From: Variovorax sp. V93
GTDB lineage: Bacteria; Pseudomonadota; Gammaproteobacteria; Burkholderiales; Burkholderiaceae_C
Assembly: GCF_041154485.1 (NCBI RefSeq)
Contig: NZ_AP028669.1
Span: forward strand, 2,356,001 to 2,420,000
Length of the DNA: 64,000 nucleotides
Direction: 5' to 3'
A program made the position numbers and the translations under genes. Shown here in pieces: positions 10,524-18,322 of the stretch. The notes under the pieces were generated by a model. That model ran no database searches, was not told where the DNA came from, and saw only the letters and a program-made list of their open reading frames with translations. Within the stretch, counting starts at the first letter, position 1, and every line of letters begins with the position of its first letter.

Positions 10524-11063
10524 ATGTTGGCGGCCGAATGCGCGTGGGCCATCTTGCGCGCCGAGCACGTTCGCACCCGGGAGTTGCTGGCTCGCCTCGA
10601 AACGGCGATGAAGGCAGGGGGCGAAGCGGGCGTCCGGCAGCGGGCAAGGTCGGTCATCGAAGCCATCGAGCGGCTTCAGGCCTTCGAAGAAACAACGCAC
10701 CGCCCCAAGGGCGTTGTCATGCTGAGAACGCTGCGCGGCAGGTCGAGCGAGGCCGACGGGCTTCTCGACCAGCTCGATTCCGAGAGCGAGTGCTGCAACG
10801 GCTTCCTTGCACAGGCAAAGATCCTCCTGGAGCGCGCCGAATCCGGCGCCACGGGCGCGGCCGCGGAGGCCGACGCGTTGCTGCGGCAGCACCGGCAATT
10901 GATGTCCGCGCATCTGGACAAGGAAGACACGCTGTTGCATTCGCACACGGCGCTGCTGCTCAGTCCGGAGGAATGGGCCGCCGTGGTGTCGTCCATCTCG
11001 ACGGAGGTGGGAGCGGCAGGCAAGCGCGGACATCGCCGTTCGCCGGTGAGCGGGCAAGTCTAG
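10524..11063 (+). CDS. Hemerythrin-like (HHE-type) protein
   Basis: A 179-residue, almost entirely helical protein with no signal peptide. The C-terminal part carries RQHRQLMSAHLDKEDTLLHSH, spacing of His and Glu typical of hemerythrin HHE di-iron proteins. An EH pair near residue 14 (RAEHVRTRELLARLE) and a His near residue 62 could supply other ligands. Such proteins bind oxygen, NO or iron. The Shine-Dalgarno GAAGGAG is well placed before the ATG. No operon partner is evident. The family call is moderate because the middle ligands do not fit perfectly. Confidence 0.6.
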   Translation: MLAAECAWAILRAEHVRTRELLARLETAMKAGGEAGVRQRARSVIEAIERLQAFEETTHRPKGVVMLRTLRGRSSEADGLLDQLDSESECCNGFLAQAKILLERAESGATGAAAEADALLRQHRQLMSAHLDKEDTLLHSHTALLLSPEEWAAVVSSISTEVGAAGKRGHRRSPVSGQV

Positions 11064-11097
11064 AGGCCCGCGGGCTGACATTCCGTGCGATCGGTGC

Positions 11098-11550
11098 CTA
11101 GGCGCCTTCGGAATCGAACATCGCCGTGTAGCGCCGCTGCATTTCTTCCGGCGTCAGCTTCTCGATGCTGTGGCCCACGTTCCAGCGGTGGCCGAAGGGA
11201 TCGAGGAACACGCCCGATCGCTCGCCGTAGAACTGGTCCTGCGGCGCCATGTCGAGCGTGGCGCCGGCCGCCACGGCACGCGCCACCACGGCGTCGGCGT
11301 CGTCCACGTGCAGGTGCAGCGTCACCGCGGTGCCGCCCAGCGTCTTGGCGCTGGGGATGTTGTATTCGGCGAACTCGTCCGAGATCATCAGGATCGCGCC
11401 GTTGTGGAAGTCGAGCTCCGCATGGCCGACGCGGCCGCTCGGCTCGGTGAGCCGGAAGATCTCCTTGACTTCGAAGACCTTGCAATAGAAGTCGATGGCC
11501 GCGCCGGCATCGTCGACGCAGAGATACGGAAACAGTTCGTGGATTGCCAT
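11098..11550 (-). CDS. VOC family (glyoxalase/bleomycin-resistance fold) protein
   Basis: A 150-residue single-module VOC protein of the PhnB-like type: HELFPYLCVDDAGAAIDFY opens the first beta-alpha-beta-beta-beta unit, and GVFLDPFGHRWNVG closes the second. Metal ligands could be His and Glu residues in HAELDFHNG and LHLHVDD. Members act on varied small molecules, so the substrate is not predictable. It is convergent with the hemerythrin-like gene and lies in the same direction as the downstream-facing AraC regulator at 11613, 62 bp away. Confidence 0.8.
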   Translation of the reverse strand: MAIHELFPYLCVDDAGAAIDFYCKVFEVKEIFRLTEPSGRVGHAELDFHNGAILMISDEFAEYNIPSAKTLGGTAVTLHLHVDDADAVVARAVAAGATLDMAPQDQFYGERSGVFLDPFGHRWNVGHSIEKLTPEEMQRRYTAMFDSEGA

Positions 11551-11612
11551 GCGGGTTGCCTTTCGGGAGGAAGGAAGCAATGTCCTGGCGCCGATTCTGC
11601 GGCGCCGCGCCG

Positions 11613-12476
11613 CTAGCGTCTTGAAGGATTTTGACCCGTGGCCGCAGGTACATGCCGAGGCGACACGGCCCCGGACTGCCGCCAGGCCTGCGGCGGCATA
11701 CCCGCCAGCGCGGAGAACTCGCGGCTCAGGTGCGCCTGGTCGCTGTAGCCCGCGGTGAGCGCGATGTCGGCCCAGCTTTGCGCAGGGTCGCCGGCCAGCG
11801 CCAGCGCGCGGTCGAAACGCATCACGCGCGCATATTCCTTCGGGCCGAGGCCGATGCTGCTGCGAAAAAGAGCGATGAAGCGGCGGTGGCTGTAGCCGCT
11901 GCGTGTGACCAGCGCGGCGATCGGCGGGTTCTCGCGCGCGAGCGGACCGAGCGCTGCGGCGACGGCCGGGTGCAGGCCGCGCAGGCCGGCGCTTTGCGAA
12001 TCGATGGCGCGCCGGGCGAGCAAGGCTTCGAAGACCGCCAACTGCGCCTCGAGACTGCGCGCCGCATGGATCCGTTCGAGTGCGGCATTGGCCTGCTGCG
12101 CACCCCACAGCGTGTCGAGCGGCGTGTGCTGGCCGGCCAGCACGTCTTCGGGTGCGCCGAGCAGCGCGCGGGCGGCCCCGGGCTGGAGCTGCGCGCCGAC
12201 CGAGCGCGTGGCCACCGAAACGTCGCGCATGTAGGAGGCGGCACGCGCACCGCCGACGATCGCATGGCCGCAGGTCTGGCCGCGCACGTCGCCCGGGCCG
12301 CCAAACAGCTTCAGCGGCGGACCCGAGAGCCGGAACACCAGGTGCATGCCCCCGGTGGGCAGCACGTGTTCGCGCGCGCCCGGCTGCCCGGCGGCCGCGC
12401 TTGCGGGGGCCGAGGCCCACATCAGCCGCACGTAGGGACGCAGGCAGGGGGCGGGGAGTCTTGTCAGCTGCGGCAT
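11613..12476 (-). CDS. AraC-family transcriptional regulator
   Basis: A 287-residue regulator. The N-terminal half resembles the cupin-like effector domain found in many Pseudomonas/Variovorax AraC proteins (LTRLPAPCLRPYVRLMWAS near the start). The C-terminal half has the two helix-turn-helix units, seen in IAALVTRSGYSHRRFIALFR and ADIALTAGYSDQAHLSREF, with the signature following. I chose the ATG at 12476 over the longer frame to 12569 because the latter would run into the divergent metC-like gene. The ligand is unknown; it may control the VOC gene or the divergent lyase. Confidence 0.85.
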   Translation of the reverse strand: MPQLTRLPAPCLRPYVRLMWASAPASAAAGQPGAREHVLPTGGMHLVFRLSGPPLKLFGGPGDVRGQTCGHAIVGGARAASYMRDVSVATRSVGAQLQPGAARALLGAPEDVLAGQHTPLDTLWGAQQANAALERIHAARSLEAQLAVFEALLARRAIDSQSAGLRGLHPAVAAALGPLARENPPIAALVTRSGYSHRRFIALFRSSIGLGPKEYARVMRFDRALALAGDPAQSWADIALTAGYSDQAHLSREFSALAGMPPQAWRQSGAVSPRHVPAATGQNPSRR

Positions 12477-12552
12477 GCCGCGGCCCTGGGGAAAAACCGG
12501 CTGTTGCCCATCGGCGCATTGTGCGGCGGATTGCCGCGCTAGCATCGGTGCC

Positions 12553-13746
12553 ATGAGCAAGCCTTCCACGACCCTGATCCACCACCCCTACACGCCGCCC
12601 GCCAACTTCGCCGCGCCGCAGCCTGGCATCTACAAGGCCTCGACCGTGTTCTTTGCCGATGTGGCCGCAATGCGCGCGCGCGACTGGAAGACCAAGGCCG
12701 GCTACACCTACGGCCTGCACGGCACGCCGACCACCTTCACGCTCGAGGAGCGCCTGGCCACGCTCGAAGGCGGCACCGAGTGCCTGCTGGTGCCGAGCGG
12801 CCTGGCCGCCATTTCGCTGGTTGCCTTCGCCTTCCTGAAGAGCGGCGACGAGGTGCTGATTCCCGACAACGCCTACGGCCCCAACAAGGCGCTGGCGACC
12901 GGCGAGCTGGCCAACTTCGGCATCACGCACCGCATGTACGACGCGATGAACCCCGCCGACCTGGCCGCCAAGCTCTCGGACCGCACGCGGCTGGTCTGGC
13001 TCGAGGCGGCGGGCTCGGTGACGATGGAGTTTCCCGACCTGCCGGCGCTCGTGAAAGCCTGCCGCGCGCGCGGCGTGGTGACGGCGCTGGACAACACCTG
13101 GGGCGCGGGCCTCGCGTTCGCGCCCTTCGATTTCAACGGCAGCGGGCAGGGCGTGGACATCTCGGTGCATGCGCTCACCAAGTACCCGAGCGGCGGCGGC
13201 GACGTGCTGATGGGCAGCGTCGTCACGCGCGACGAGCGGCTGCACCGCGCGCTCAAGCTCACGCACATGCGCACGGGCTTCGGCGTCGGCGTCGGCGATG
13301 TCGAAACGCTGCTGCGCTCGCTGCCGAGCATCGGGCTGCGCTATGCCGCGCACGACCGTTCGGCGCGCGAGCTGGCGCGCTGGCTCGCCGGCCGCGAAGA
13401 GATCGCGCAGGTGCTCCATCCGGCGCTCGAAGGATCGCCCGGCCATGCCAACTGGCGTGCGCTGTGCGGCGGTGCCGACCTGGCCGCCGGCCTGTTCTCG
13501 GTCGTGTTCGACGAAAGCTACAGCACCGAGCAGGTCGACCGCTTCTGCGACAGCCTGAACCTGTTCCGGCTCGGCTATTCATGGGGCGGCCCGGTGAGCC
13601 TGGTGGTGCCCTACGACATCGGCCTGATGCGCGACGCCAGCGTGGCGCGCTGGCCGCACAAGGGCACGCTGGTGCGCTTCTCGGTCGGCCTGGAAGACGT
13701 GGAAGACCTGCGGGCCGACCTGCAGCAGGCGCTCGCGCGGATGTAA
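12553..13746 (+). CDS. Cystathionine beta-lyase-like PLP enzyme (MetC type)
   Basis: A 397-residue Cys/Met-metabolism PLP enzyme. The internal aldimine lysine is Lys210 in SVHALTKYPSGGGDV. The phosphate-binding GLHGTPTTF and SGLAAISL segments and the LDNTWGAG aspartate that contacts the pyridine ring are present. Members cleave cystathionine or related thioethers, yielding homocysteine, pyruvate and ammonia. The start at 12553 is just 76 bp from the divergent AraC gene. Assignment as beta-lyase rather than gamma-synthase is from overall similarity and is not certain. Confidence 0.85.
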   Translation: MSKPSTTLIHHPYTPPANFAAPQPGIYKASTVFFADVAAMRARDWKTKAGYTYGLHGTPTTFTLEERLATLEGGTECLLVPSGLAAISLVAFAFLKSGDEVLIPDNAYGPNKALATGELANFGITHRMYDAMNPADLAAKLSDRTRLVWLEAAGSVTMEFPDLPALVKACRARGVVTALDNTWGAGLAFAPFDFNGSGQGVDISVHALTKYPSGGGDVLMGSVVTRDERLHRALKLTHMRTGFGVGVGDVETLLRSLPSIGLRYAAHDRSARELARWLAGREEIAQVLHPALEGSPGHANWRALCGGADLAAGLFSVVFDESYSTEQVDRFCDSLNLFRLGYSWGGPVSLVVPYDIGLMRDASVARWPHKGTLVRFSVGLEDVEDLRADLQQALARM

Positions 13747-13859
13747 GAGAAGTTTTCCGGGCGCGGAGGCCGGCCGCTCCACCGGCTGCGGGTGCACCGT
13801 TATCGCTTACAGTTGGATGACACGCAGTCGCTTTGACTGCCTCGTTCAAGGAGAGAACA

Positions 13860-14063
13860 GTGGCAACACCCAATTACGGCTACGAAAAGCGCCAGAAGGA
13901 GCTGGCCAAGAAGAAGAAAAAGGAAGAGAAGCTCCGCGAAAAGGCCAATCGCAAGCTCTCCCCGAGCAGCGACGGCCTGGCCCCGGGTGACCCGGAAACC
14001 GACGTGGCCTCGCTCGAGCGCGATCCGCCGACGGTGCCCGATCTGCCGACCAAGAACGGCTGA
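13860..14063 (+). CDS. Small lysine-rich hypothetical protein
   Basis: A 67-residue protein beginning at a GTG with a strong AAGGAGAG 4 bases after which the start follows, which decides against the upstream TTG at 13833. The N-terminal half is highly basic and helical (KKKKKEEKLREKANRK). The C-terminal half is acidic and proline-containing (DPETDVASLERDPPTVPDLP). No domain is recognised. The charge pattern suggests nucleic-acid or ribosome contact, but this is a guess. A terminator follows immediately. Confidence 0.7.
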   Translation: MATPNYGYEKRQKELAKKKKKEEKLREKANRKLSPSSDGLAPGDPETDVASLERDPPTVPDLPTKNG

Positions 14064-14084
14064 TCCCAGATCAAGGCTCTCGAC

Positions 14085-14126
14085 AAAAAAGCCGCTGCAG
14101 GTCCTCGGGCCTGGAGCGGCTTTTTT
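14085..14126. terminator. Bidirectional terminator
   Basis: Arms 14085-14101 (AAAAAAGCCGCTGCAGG) and 14110-14126 (CCTGGAGCGGCTTTTTT) pair with a single mismatch across an 8-base loop. An A run on one side and a T run on the other let it end both the lysine-rich gene (plus) and the esterase gene (minus), which converge here. Confidence 0.9.
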
Positions 14127-14138
14127 GTTTCGGCAGGC

Positions 14139-14792
14139 CTAGTTGGCTGCGAGCAGCTTGCGCAGCTCCGGCCAGACGTTGTCGAGCAGCTGCGGCTGCG
14201 CCGCGGCCGTGGGATGGATGCGGTCGGCCTGAAACAGCGCAAGCGCGTCGGGCGCGTCGGCCACGCCCTTGAGCAGGAAGGGCACCAGCGCCGCCTTGGT
14301 GGTGCTGGCCACCTTGCCGAACACGGCCTCGAAGCGCCGTGTGTAGTCGCCGCCGTAGTTGGGCGGCACCTGGATGCCGACGATCAGCACCTTGGCGCCG
14401 GCCGCCTGCGCTGCCTTGGTGATCTGCAGCAGGTTGTCCTCGGTGTTCTGCAGCGGCAGGCCGCGCAGCGCGTCGTTGGCGCCCAGCTCGACCACCACGT
14501 GGCTGGGCTTGTGCTGCGCCAGCAGCGAGGCAAAGCGGGCGCGTCCACCCGAACTGGTGTCGCCGCTGATGCTGGCATTGATCACCGTGGCCGGGATCTT
14601 CTGCTGCGCGAGCCGCTTCTCGAGCAGGGGCACCCAGCCTTCGCCGCGCTTGAGGCCGTATTCGGCGCTCAGCGAATCGCCGAGCACCAGGATCACGGGC
14701 TTGCCGGACGCCGCGGCCTGGGCATGGCCCATGGTCCATGCCCCTGCGCTGCCGAATGCGGCAGCGCTCAAGATAAAGTCACGTCGTTTCAA
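14139..14792 (-). CDS. GDSL arylesterase / TesA-like esterase with Tat-type signal
   Basis: A secreted SGNH hydrolase of 217 residues. Block I has the nucleophile in LVLGDSLSAEYG, block III has VVVELGANDALRG, and block V is DRIHPTAAAQ. TesA family members hydrolyse thioesters and aryl esters in the periplasm. The N terminus KRRDFILSAAAFGSAGAW carries a twin-arginine-like pattern and AQA cleavage region. I prefer the TTG at 14792 because GGAAAGG lies 9 bases upstream; the ATG at 14810 would overlap the start codon of the divergent ABC gene. Confidence 0.87.
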   Translation of the reverse strand: MKRRDFILSAAAFGSAGAWTMGHAQAAASGKPVILVLGDSLSAEYGLKRGEGWVPLLEKRLAQQKIPATVINASISGDTSSGGRARFASLLAQHKPSHVVVELGANDALRGLPLQNTEDNLLQITKAAQAAGAKVLIVGIQVPPNYGGDYTRRFEAVFGKVASTTKAALVPFLLKGVADAPDALALFQADRIHPTAAAQPQLLDNVWPELRKLLAAN

Positions 14793-14808
14793 AACGAAAA
14801 GCCTTTCC

Positions 14809-15531
14809 ATGTCCCAACCCCCGTCGGATGCCATTGTCGCTGTCGAGCATGTGTTCAAGTCGGTGACCGACTCGACCGGTACGCTCGACATTCTGCAGAA
14901 CATCGATTTCACCCTGGGCGCGCGGGAAACCGCCGCCATCGTCGGTGCCTCGGGTTCGGGCAAGAGCACCTTGCTGTCGATCATTGCCGGGCTCGACACG
15001 CCCACGCGCGGCACCGTCAGGCTCGCAGGCGATGACATCTTCGCCATCGACGAGGACGAGCGCGCCGCGCTGCGCGCCCAGCGCGTGGGCTTCGTGTTCC
15101 AGAGCTTCCAGCTGCTGGGCAACCTGAGCGCGCTCGAGAATGTGATGCTGCCGCTCGAACTGGCCGACCGCAAGGACGCGCGCAAGGCCGCCACCGAGAT
15201 GCTCGGGCGCGTCGGCCTCGGCCAGCGGCTCGGCCACTATCCCAAGGTGCTCTCGGGCGGCGAACAGCAGCGCGTGGCGCTGGCCAGGGCCTTCGTGGTG
15301 CAGCCGGCCCTGCTGCTGGCCGACGAGCCCACCGGCAGCCTCGACTTCGCGACCGGCGAGCAGGTCATGCGGCTGATGTTCGACTTGAACCGCGAGCTCG
15401 GCACCACGCTCGTGCTGGTCACGCACGACCGCGGCATTGCGGCCCAGTGCGAGCGCCGCATCACCATCGAGGCCGGGCGCATGGCGCTCAACGAGTCGAC
15501 GCCTGTGCTGGTGGCTTCGCTGCAGGCATGA
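14809..15531 (+). CDS. YbbA-like ABC transporter ATP-binding protein
   Basis: A 240-residue ATPase of the lipoprotein/MacB-type group. Walker A GASGSGKST, Q-loop FVFQSFQLL, signature LSGGEQQRVALAR, Walker B LLLADEPTGSLD and switch VTHD are all intact. In many proteobacteria ybbA stands back to back with tesA, as here, and is followed by the large permease ybbP. Here no ybbP follows; the next gene is an unrelated membrane protein whose start overlaps by 4 bases (ATGA). The transported substrate is unknown, and the permease may be encoded elsewhere. Confidence 0.88.
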   Translation: MSQPPSDAIVAVEHVFKSVTDSTGTLDILQNIDFTLGARETAAIVGASGSGKSTLLSIIAGLDTPTRGTVRLAGDDIFAIDEDERAALRAQRVGFVFQSFQLLGNLSALENVMLPLELADRKDARKAATEMLGRVGLGQRLGHYPKVLSGGEQQRVALARAFVVQPALLLADEPTGSLDFATGEQVMRLMFDLNRELGTTLVLVTHDRGIAAQCERRITIEAGRMALNESTPVLVASLQA

Positions 15532-16508
15532 TCGTTCCCCAGTTCTGGGCCGAAGGCCGCATCCAGGAGCACGTCGCCGGCAAGCAGATCACGGTGCGGC
15601 GCTACGGCTGGTCCGACGAAAGCCCGATCGCCGCGCAGGCACATGCCGACCAGCGCACGCGGGAGGCGTTCGACCGCATCGCCGCGGGCGAGGCGCTCAA
15701 CCGCCGCGAGCGCAAGCTGGCCTACAACGGGGCCGAAGGCGTGCCGATCCGCGAGGAGATCGTCGAGCGCCAGGGCGACACCGTCGTCACCCGCAACAGC
15801 TACGGCGCACGCTGCCTCAACACGCCCGACGTGCTGTTCGTCGACATCGATTTCGACGAGCCCCTGCGCGGCAGCGTGTTCGGCTTTGCGCTGGTGCCCG
15901 CGCTGATCGCCGGCATCGTCGGCGGCTGGACTGCCAAGACCTGGCTGGGCGGGCTGGTCGCGGCCCTCGTGGTCTTTGCGGTCGCCTACCGCATCGGCTT
16001 GAGCAAGAAGCGCGGCGAGGCCAGCGGCAACCCCGCGCCCGAAAAGCGCGCGGCCGAGCGCATCGGGCGCTTCATCCACCAGCACCCCGACTGGCACCTG
16101 CGCCTCTACCGCACGCCGGCCGGCTTCCGGGTCATGGCGATGCACGACGTCTTCAGCCCGGCCGACATGGCGGTGGCCGACTGCTTCCATGCGCTGGGCG
16201 TCGACAAGGTCTACGCCCGCATGTGCCGCAACCAGAACTGCTTTCGCGCCCGCCTGAGCGCCAAGCCCTGGCGCATCGGCATCGGCGAGCACCTGCGGCC
16301 GCGGCCGGGCGTGTGGCCCGTGTCGCCCGAGAAGCTGCCGCTGCGCGATGCCTGGGTCGCGCGCTACGAAAAGGCCGCCGAAGGCCATGCCGCCTGCCAG
16401 TACCTGGAAAGCGCCGGCAACAGCGCACGGGTGCATCCGAATGCGCTGGCCGTGCAGCAGCTGCACGACGAACGCACCCGCGCGCACAGCGGTCTGCCGC
16501 TGGCTTGA
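15528..16508 (+). CDS. Uncharacterised membrane protein with conserved-looking C-terminal domain
   Basis: I do not recognise a named family for this 326-residue protein. Residues 1-115 are soluble and charged. Two adjacent hydrophobic stretches at about 118-160 (FGFALVPALIAGIVGGW and LGGLVAALVVFAVAYRIGL) make a hairpin in the membrane. The C-terminal half contains HLRLYRTPAGFRVMAMHDVF, then a Cys pair in MCRNQNCFRARLSAKPWR, motifs that look strongly constrained. Its ATG overlaps the stop of the YbbA-like gene, so it is co-translated with that ATPase. A role with the ATPase is possible but unproven. Confidence 0.75.
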   Translation: MIVPQFWAEGRIQEHVAGKQITVRRYGWSDESPIAAQAHADQRTREAFDRIAAGEALNRRERKLAYNGAEGVPIREEIVERQGDTVVTRNSYGARCLNTPDVLFVDIDFDEPLRGSVFGFALVPALIAGIVGGWTAKTWLGGLVAALVVFAVAYRIGLSKKRGEASGNPAPEKRAAERIGRFIHQHPDWHLRLYRTPAGFRVMAMHDVFSPADMAVADCFHALGVDKVYARMCRNQNCFRARLSAKPWRIGIGEHLRPRPGVWPVSPEKLPLRDAWVARYEKAAEGHAACQYLESAGNSARVHPNALAVQQLHDERTRAHSGLPLA

Positions 16509-16629
16509 GGGGCGGGATCTTTCGTGGAACACCGCGGAACCGGCTTTGCCGGGCCGCTGGTGTTGCCCCCTGCCAGGGGGAGGGAGGCCACACGAAGTGG
16601 GCAAGCCTGGGGGTAGGGATAATCAGGGG
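16509..16629. repeat. REP-like GC-rich intergenic element (candidate)
   Basis: This 121-bp gap has a perfect CCCCCT/AGGGGG hairpin (16566-16571 with 16575-16580). It is followed by GGAGGCCACACGAAGTGGGC and GCAAGCCTGGGGG blocks, which form further imperfect hairpins. The layout resembles short interspersed repeats I recall from Comamonadaceae intergenic regions. Only one copy is in the window, so repetition is not shown here. Confidence 0.4.
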
Positions 16630-17376
16630 ATGTCTTCCCCCAAAGTGATCTTCGGCTTCCATGCCGTGGGCGTGCGCATCAAGACCGCGCCGAAATCGGT
16701 GCTCGAAGTGATGTTCGACACCAGCCGGCGCGATGCGCGCATGAAACAGTTCATCGCCCGTGCGCAGGAGGCCGGCGTGCGGCTGGTCGAGGCCGACGGG
16801 CTGCGGCTGGCCAAGCTCAGCGGCAGCCATGGCCACCAGGGCGTGGTCGCGCGGGTCGAGCCCATTGCGCAGGTCCGTTCGCTCGATGAGCTGCTCGAAG
16901 GCCTGGAGGAGGCCGGCACTGTGCCGCTCTTGCTGGTGCTCGACGGCGTGACCGATCCGCACAACCTGGGGGCCTGCCTGCGCGTGGCCGACGGCGCCGG
17001 CGCCCATGCGGTGATCGCGCCCAAGGACCATGCGGCCGGCATCAACGCCACCGTGGCCAAGGTGGCGAGCGGCGCCGCCGAGACGGTGCCGTACTTCATG
17101 GTGACCAACCTGGCGCGCACGCTGAACGAACTCAAGGAACGCAGCATCTGGTGCGTCGGCACCAGCGACGATGCGCCCGGCACCCTCTACCAGAGCGACC
17201 TCAAGCGGCCCCTGGCGCTGGTGCTCGGTGCCGAAGGCGAGGGCATGCGCCAACTCACCCGCAAGACCTGCGACGAGCTCGTGAGCATTCCGATGGCGGG
17301 CGCGGTCGAGAGCCTGAACGTTTCCGTGGCCAGCGGCGTGTGCCTCTACGAGGCCATGCGGCAGCGCAGCGCCTGA
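16630..17376 (+). CDS. rlmB: 23S rRNA (guanosine(2251)-2'-O)-methyltransferase RlmB
   Basis: A SPOUT-class methyltransferase of 248 residues that modifies G2251 in the peptidyl-transferase P loop. An N-terminal substrate-binding domain begins KVIFGFHAVGVRI. The catalytic domain has the three TrmH/SpoU motifs: NLGACLRVADGAGAHAV, LVLGAEGEGMRQL and IPMAGAVESLNVSVASG, which forms the knotted AdoMet site. The start at 16630 lies within GGGGATG and reading upstream gives no family residues. It appears to be transcribed alone. Confidence 0.93.
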   Translation: MSSPKVIFGFHAVGVRIKTAPKSVLEVMFDTSRRDARMKQFIARAQEAGVRLVEADGLRLAKLSGSHGHQGVVARVEPIAQVRSLDELLEGLEEAGTVPLLLVLDGVTDPHNLGACLRVADGAGAHAVIAPKDHAAGINATVAKVASGAAETVPYFMVTNLARTLNELKERSIWCVGTSDDAPGTLYQSDLKRPLALVLGAEGEGMRQLTRKTCDELVSIPMAGAVESLNVSVASGVCLYEAMRQRSA

Positions 17377-17406
17377 CGCGGCACTGCGACCCGGGCGCGG
17401 TTCGAG

Positions 17407-17577
17407 TCAGGAAGGGTCTTTGCTGCGCGTGCGGCCCACCGCGCTGAAGATGCCGATGCCCAGGATGATCAGCGCACCGATGCCGATATAGAGCGTCGGC
17501 ACGCCGGCCACCGAGGCGCCCCAGGCGAGGCCGGCGAGGAAGATCAGAAAACCGATCATGTAGAGCACAAAGGACAT
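17407..17577 (-). CDS. Small two-helix membrane protein (56 residues)
   Basis: This short reading frame begins MSFVLYMIGFLIFLAGLAWG and ends in a basic tail SAVGRTRSKDPS. It has two hydrophobic helices separated by a short turn (ASVAGVPTLY). The pattern is typical of small inner-membrane proteins annotated as hypothetical in Variovorax-like genomes. Reading frame, hydrophobicity and the positive C-terminal tail support a real gene. A GGGGGAA sequence lies about 5-8 bases upstream of the ATG on this strand. No function can be given. Confidence 0.65.
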   Translation of the reverse strand: MSFVLYMIGFLIFLAGLAWGASVAGVPTLYIGIGALIILGIGIFSAVGRTRSKDPS

Positions 17578-17688
17578 GCTTGTTCCCCCGGAAGCTTTGG
17601 ATGCCTTGCAGTATCCCGGGCGGTCCCCCGGCGGGCACAGGCCGTCGTCTCCAGTCGCTGTGGGAACTTGCCTACTGCTTTCGCGCCT

Positions 17689-18276
17689 CTACGCGGGAGA
17701 TGTGACCAGCAGGTAGCGGCAGCCCGCGCGCCCGAGCGCCTTGAAGACCAGCGGGCGGTCGACCCCGAAATCCAGGCAGTCGCCGGGCGCGAGTTCGAAG
17801 CGCTCGTCGCCGTAGTCCACCCGCAGCGCGCCCTCGAGCATCCAGAGGCACTGCCGGTACGGCTTGCCGCTCCAGCGCGGATAGGCGACCTGCGCCGAGC
17901 GCGGCAATTCGATCTCGACCATCTCCACGCCGCCGCTCGCAGCACGCTCGGCGACCTGGCGCCGCAGGTAGCCCGCCTCGGGATCGCGCCAGACCTCCTG
18001 CTCGGCCCGGGTGCGCAGCCGGCGCAGCGAGCCCTTGTCCTCCGTCAGCAGCTGCGCGAGCGGCACGCCCAGGCCGGCCGCCAGCCGGCCCAGCAGCACG
18101 GCTGTCGGGCTGCTCTCCGCGCGCTCCACCTTCGAGATCATGGCCTTGCTGACGCCGGAAAGCTCGGCCAGCTCGGCCAGGCTCAGCGCCTTGGCCTGGC
18201 GCAGCGCGAAGAGCCGGCTGGCAATGAGCGAATCGATGCCGGAGGGCTCGGCCGGCGGAGATGAAATGTTTCTCAT
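17689..18276 (-). CDS. XRE-family regulator with C-terminal cupin
   Basis: A 195-residue transcriptional regulator. Residues 17-72 form an XRE helix-turn-helix (LSLAELAELSGVSKAMISKVE), and residues 110-190 are a cupin that senses a small molecule. Regulators of this type often control neighbouring small-molecule acetyltransferase or transport genes. It is divergent from a Pat-like acetyltransferase 46 bp away, and a perfect palindrome covers its start codon, suggesting autoregulation and shared control. The ligand is unknown. Confidence 0.88.
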   Translation of the reverse strand: MRNISSPPAEPSGIDSLIASRLFALRQAKALSLAELAELSGVSKAMISKVERAESSPTAVLLGRLAAGLGVPLAQLLTEDKGSLRRLRTRAEQEVWRDPEAGYLRRQVAERAASGGVEMVEIELPRSAQVAYPRWSGKPYRQCLWMLEGALRVDYGDERFELAPGDCLDFGVDRPLVFKALGRAGCRYLLVTSPA

Positions 18277-18282
18277 ATGAGA
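18271..18282. promoter_or_regulatory. Palindromic operator candidate at XRE/GNAT divergent promoter
   Basis: TCTCATATGAGA is a perfect 12-bp palindrome that includes the start codon of the XRE-cupin gene (18274-18276). It lies in an AT-rich 46-bp divergent region, with a second GAGA/TCTC pairing at 18279-18293 and a TATATT hexamer at 18295-18300 that may be the -10 element of the acetyltransferase gene. Confidence 0.55.
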
Positions 18283-18322
18283 TTATTATTCTCCTATATT
18301 GGATCGCCTGAAAGGAACGAAC

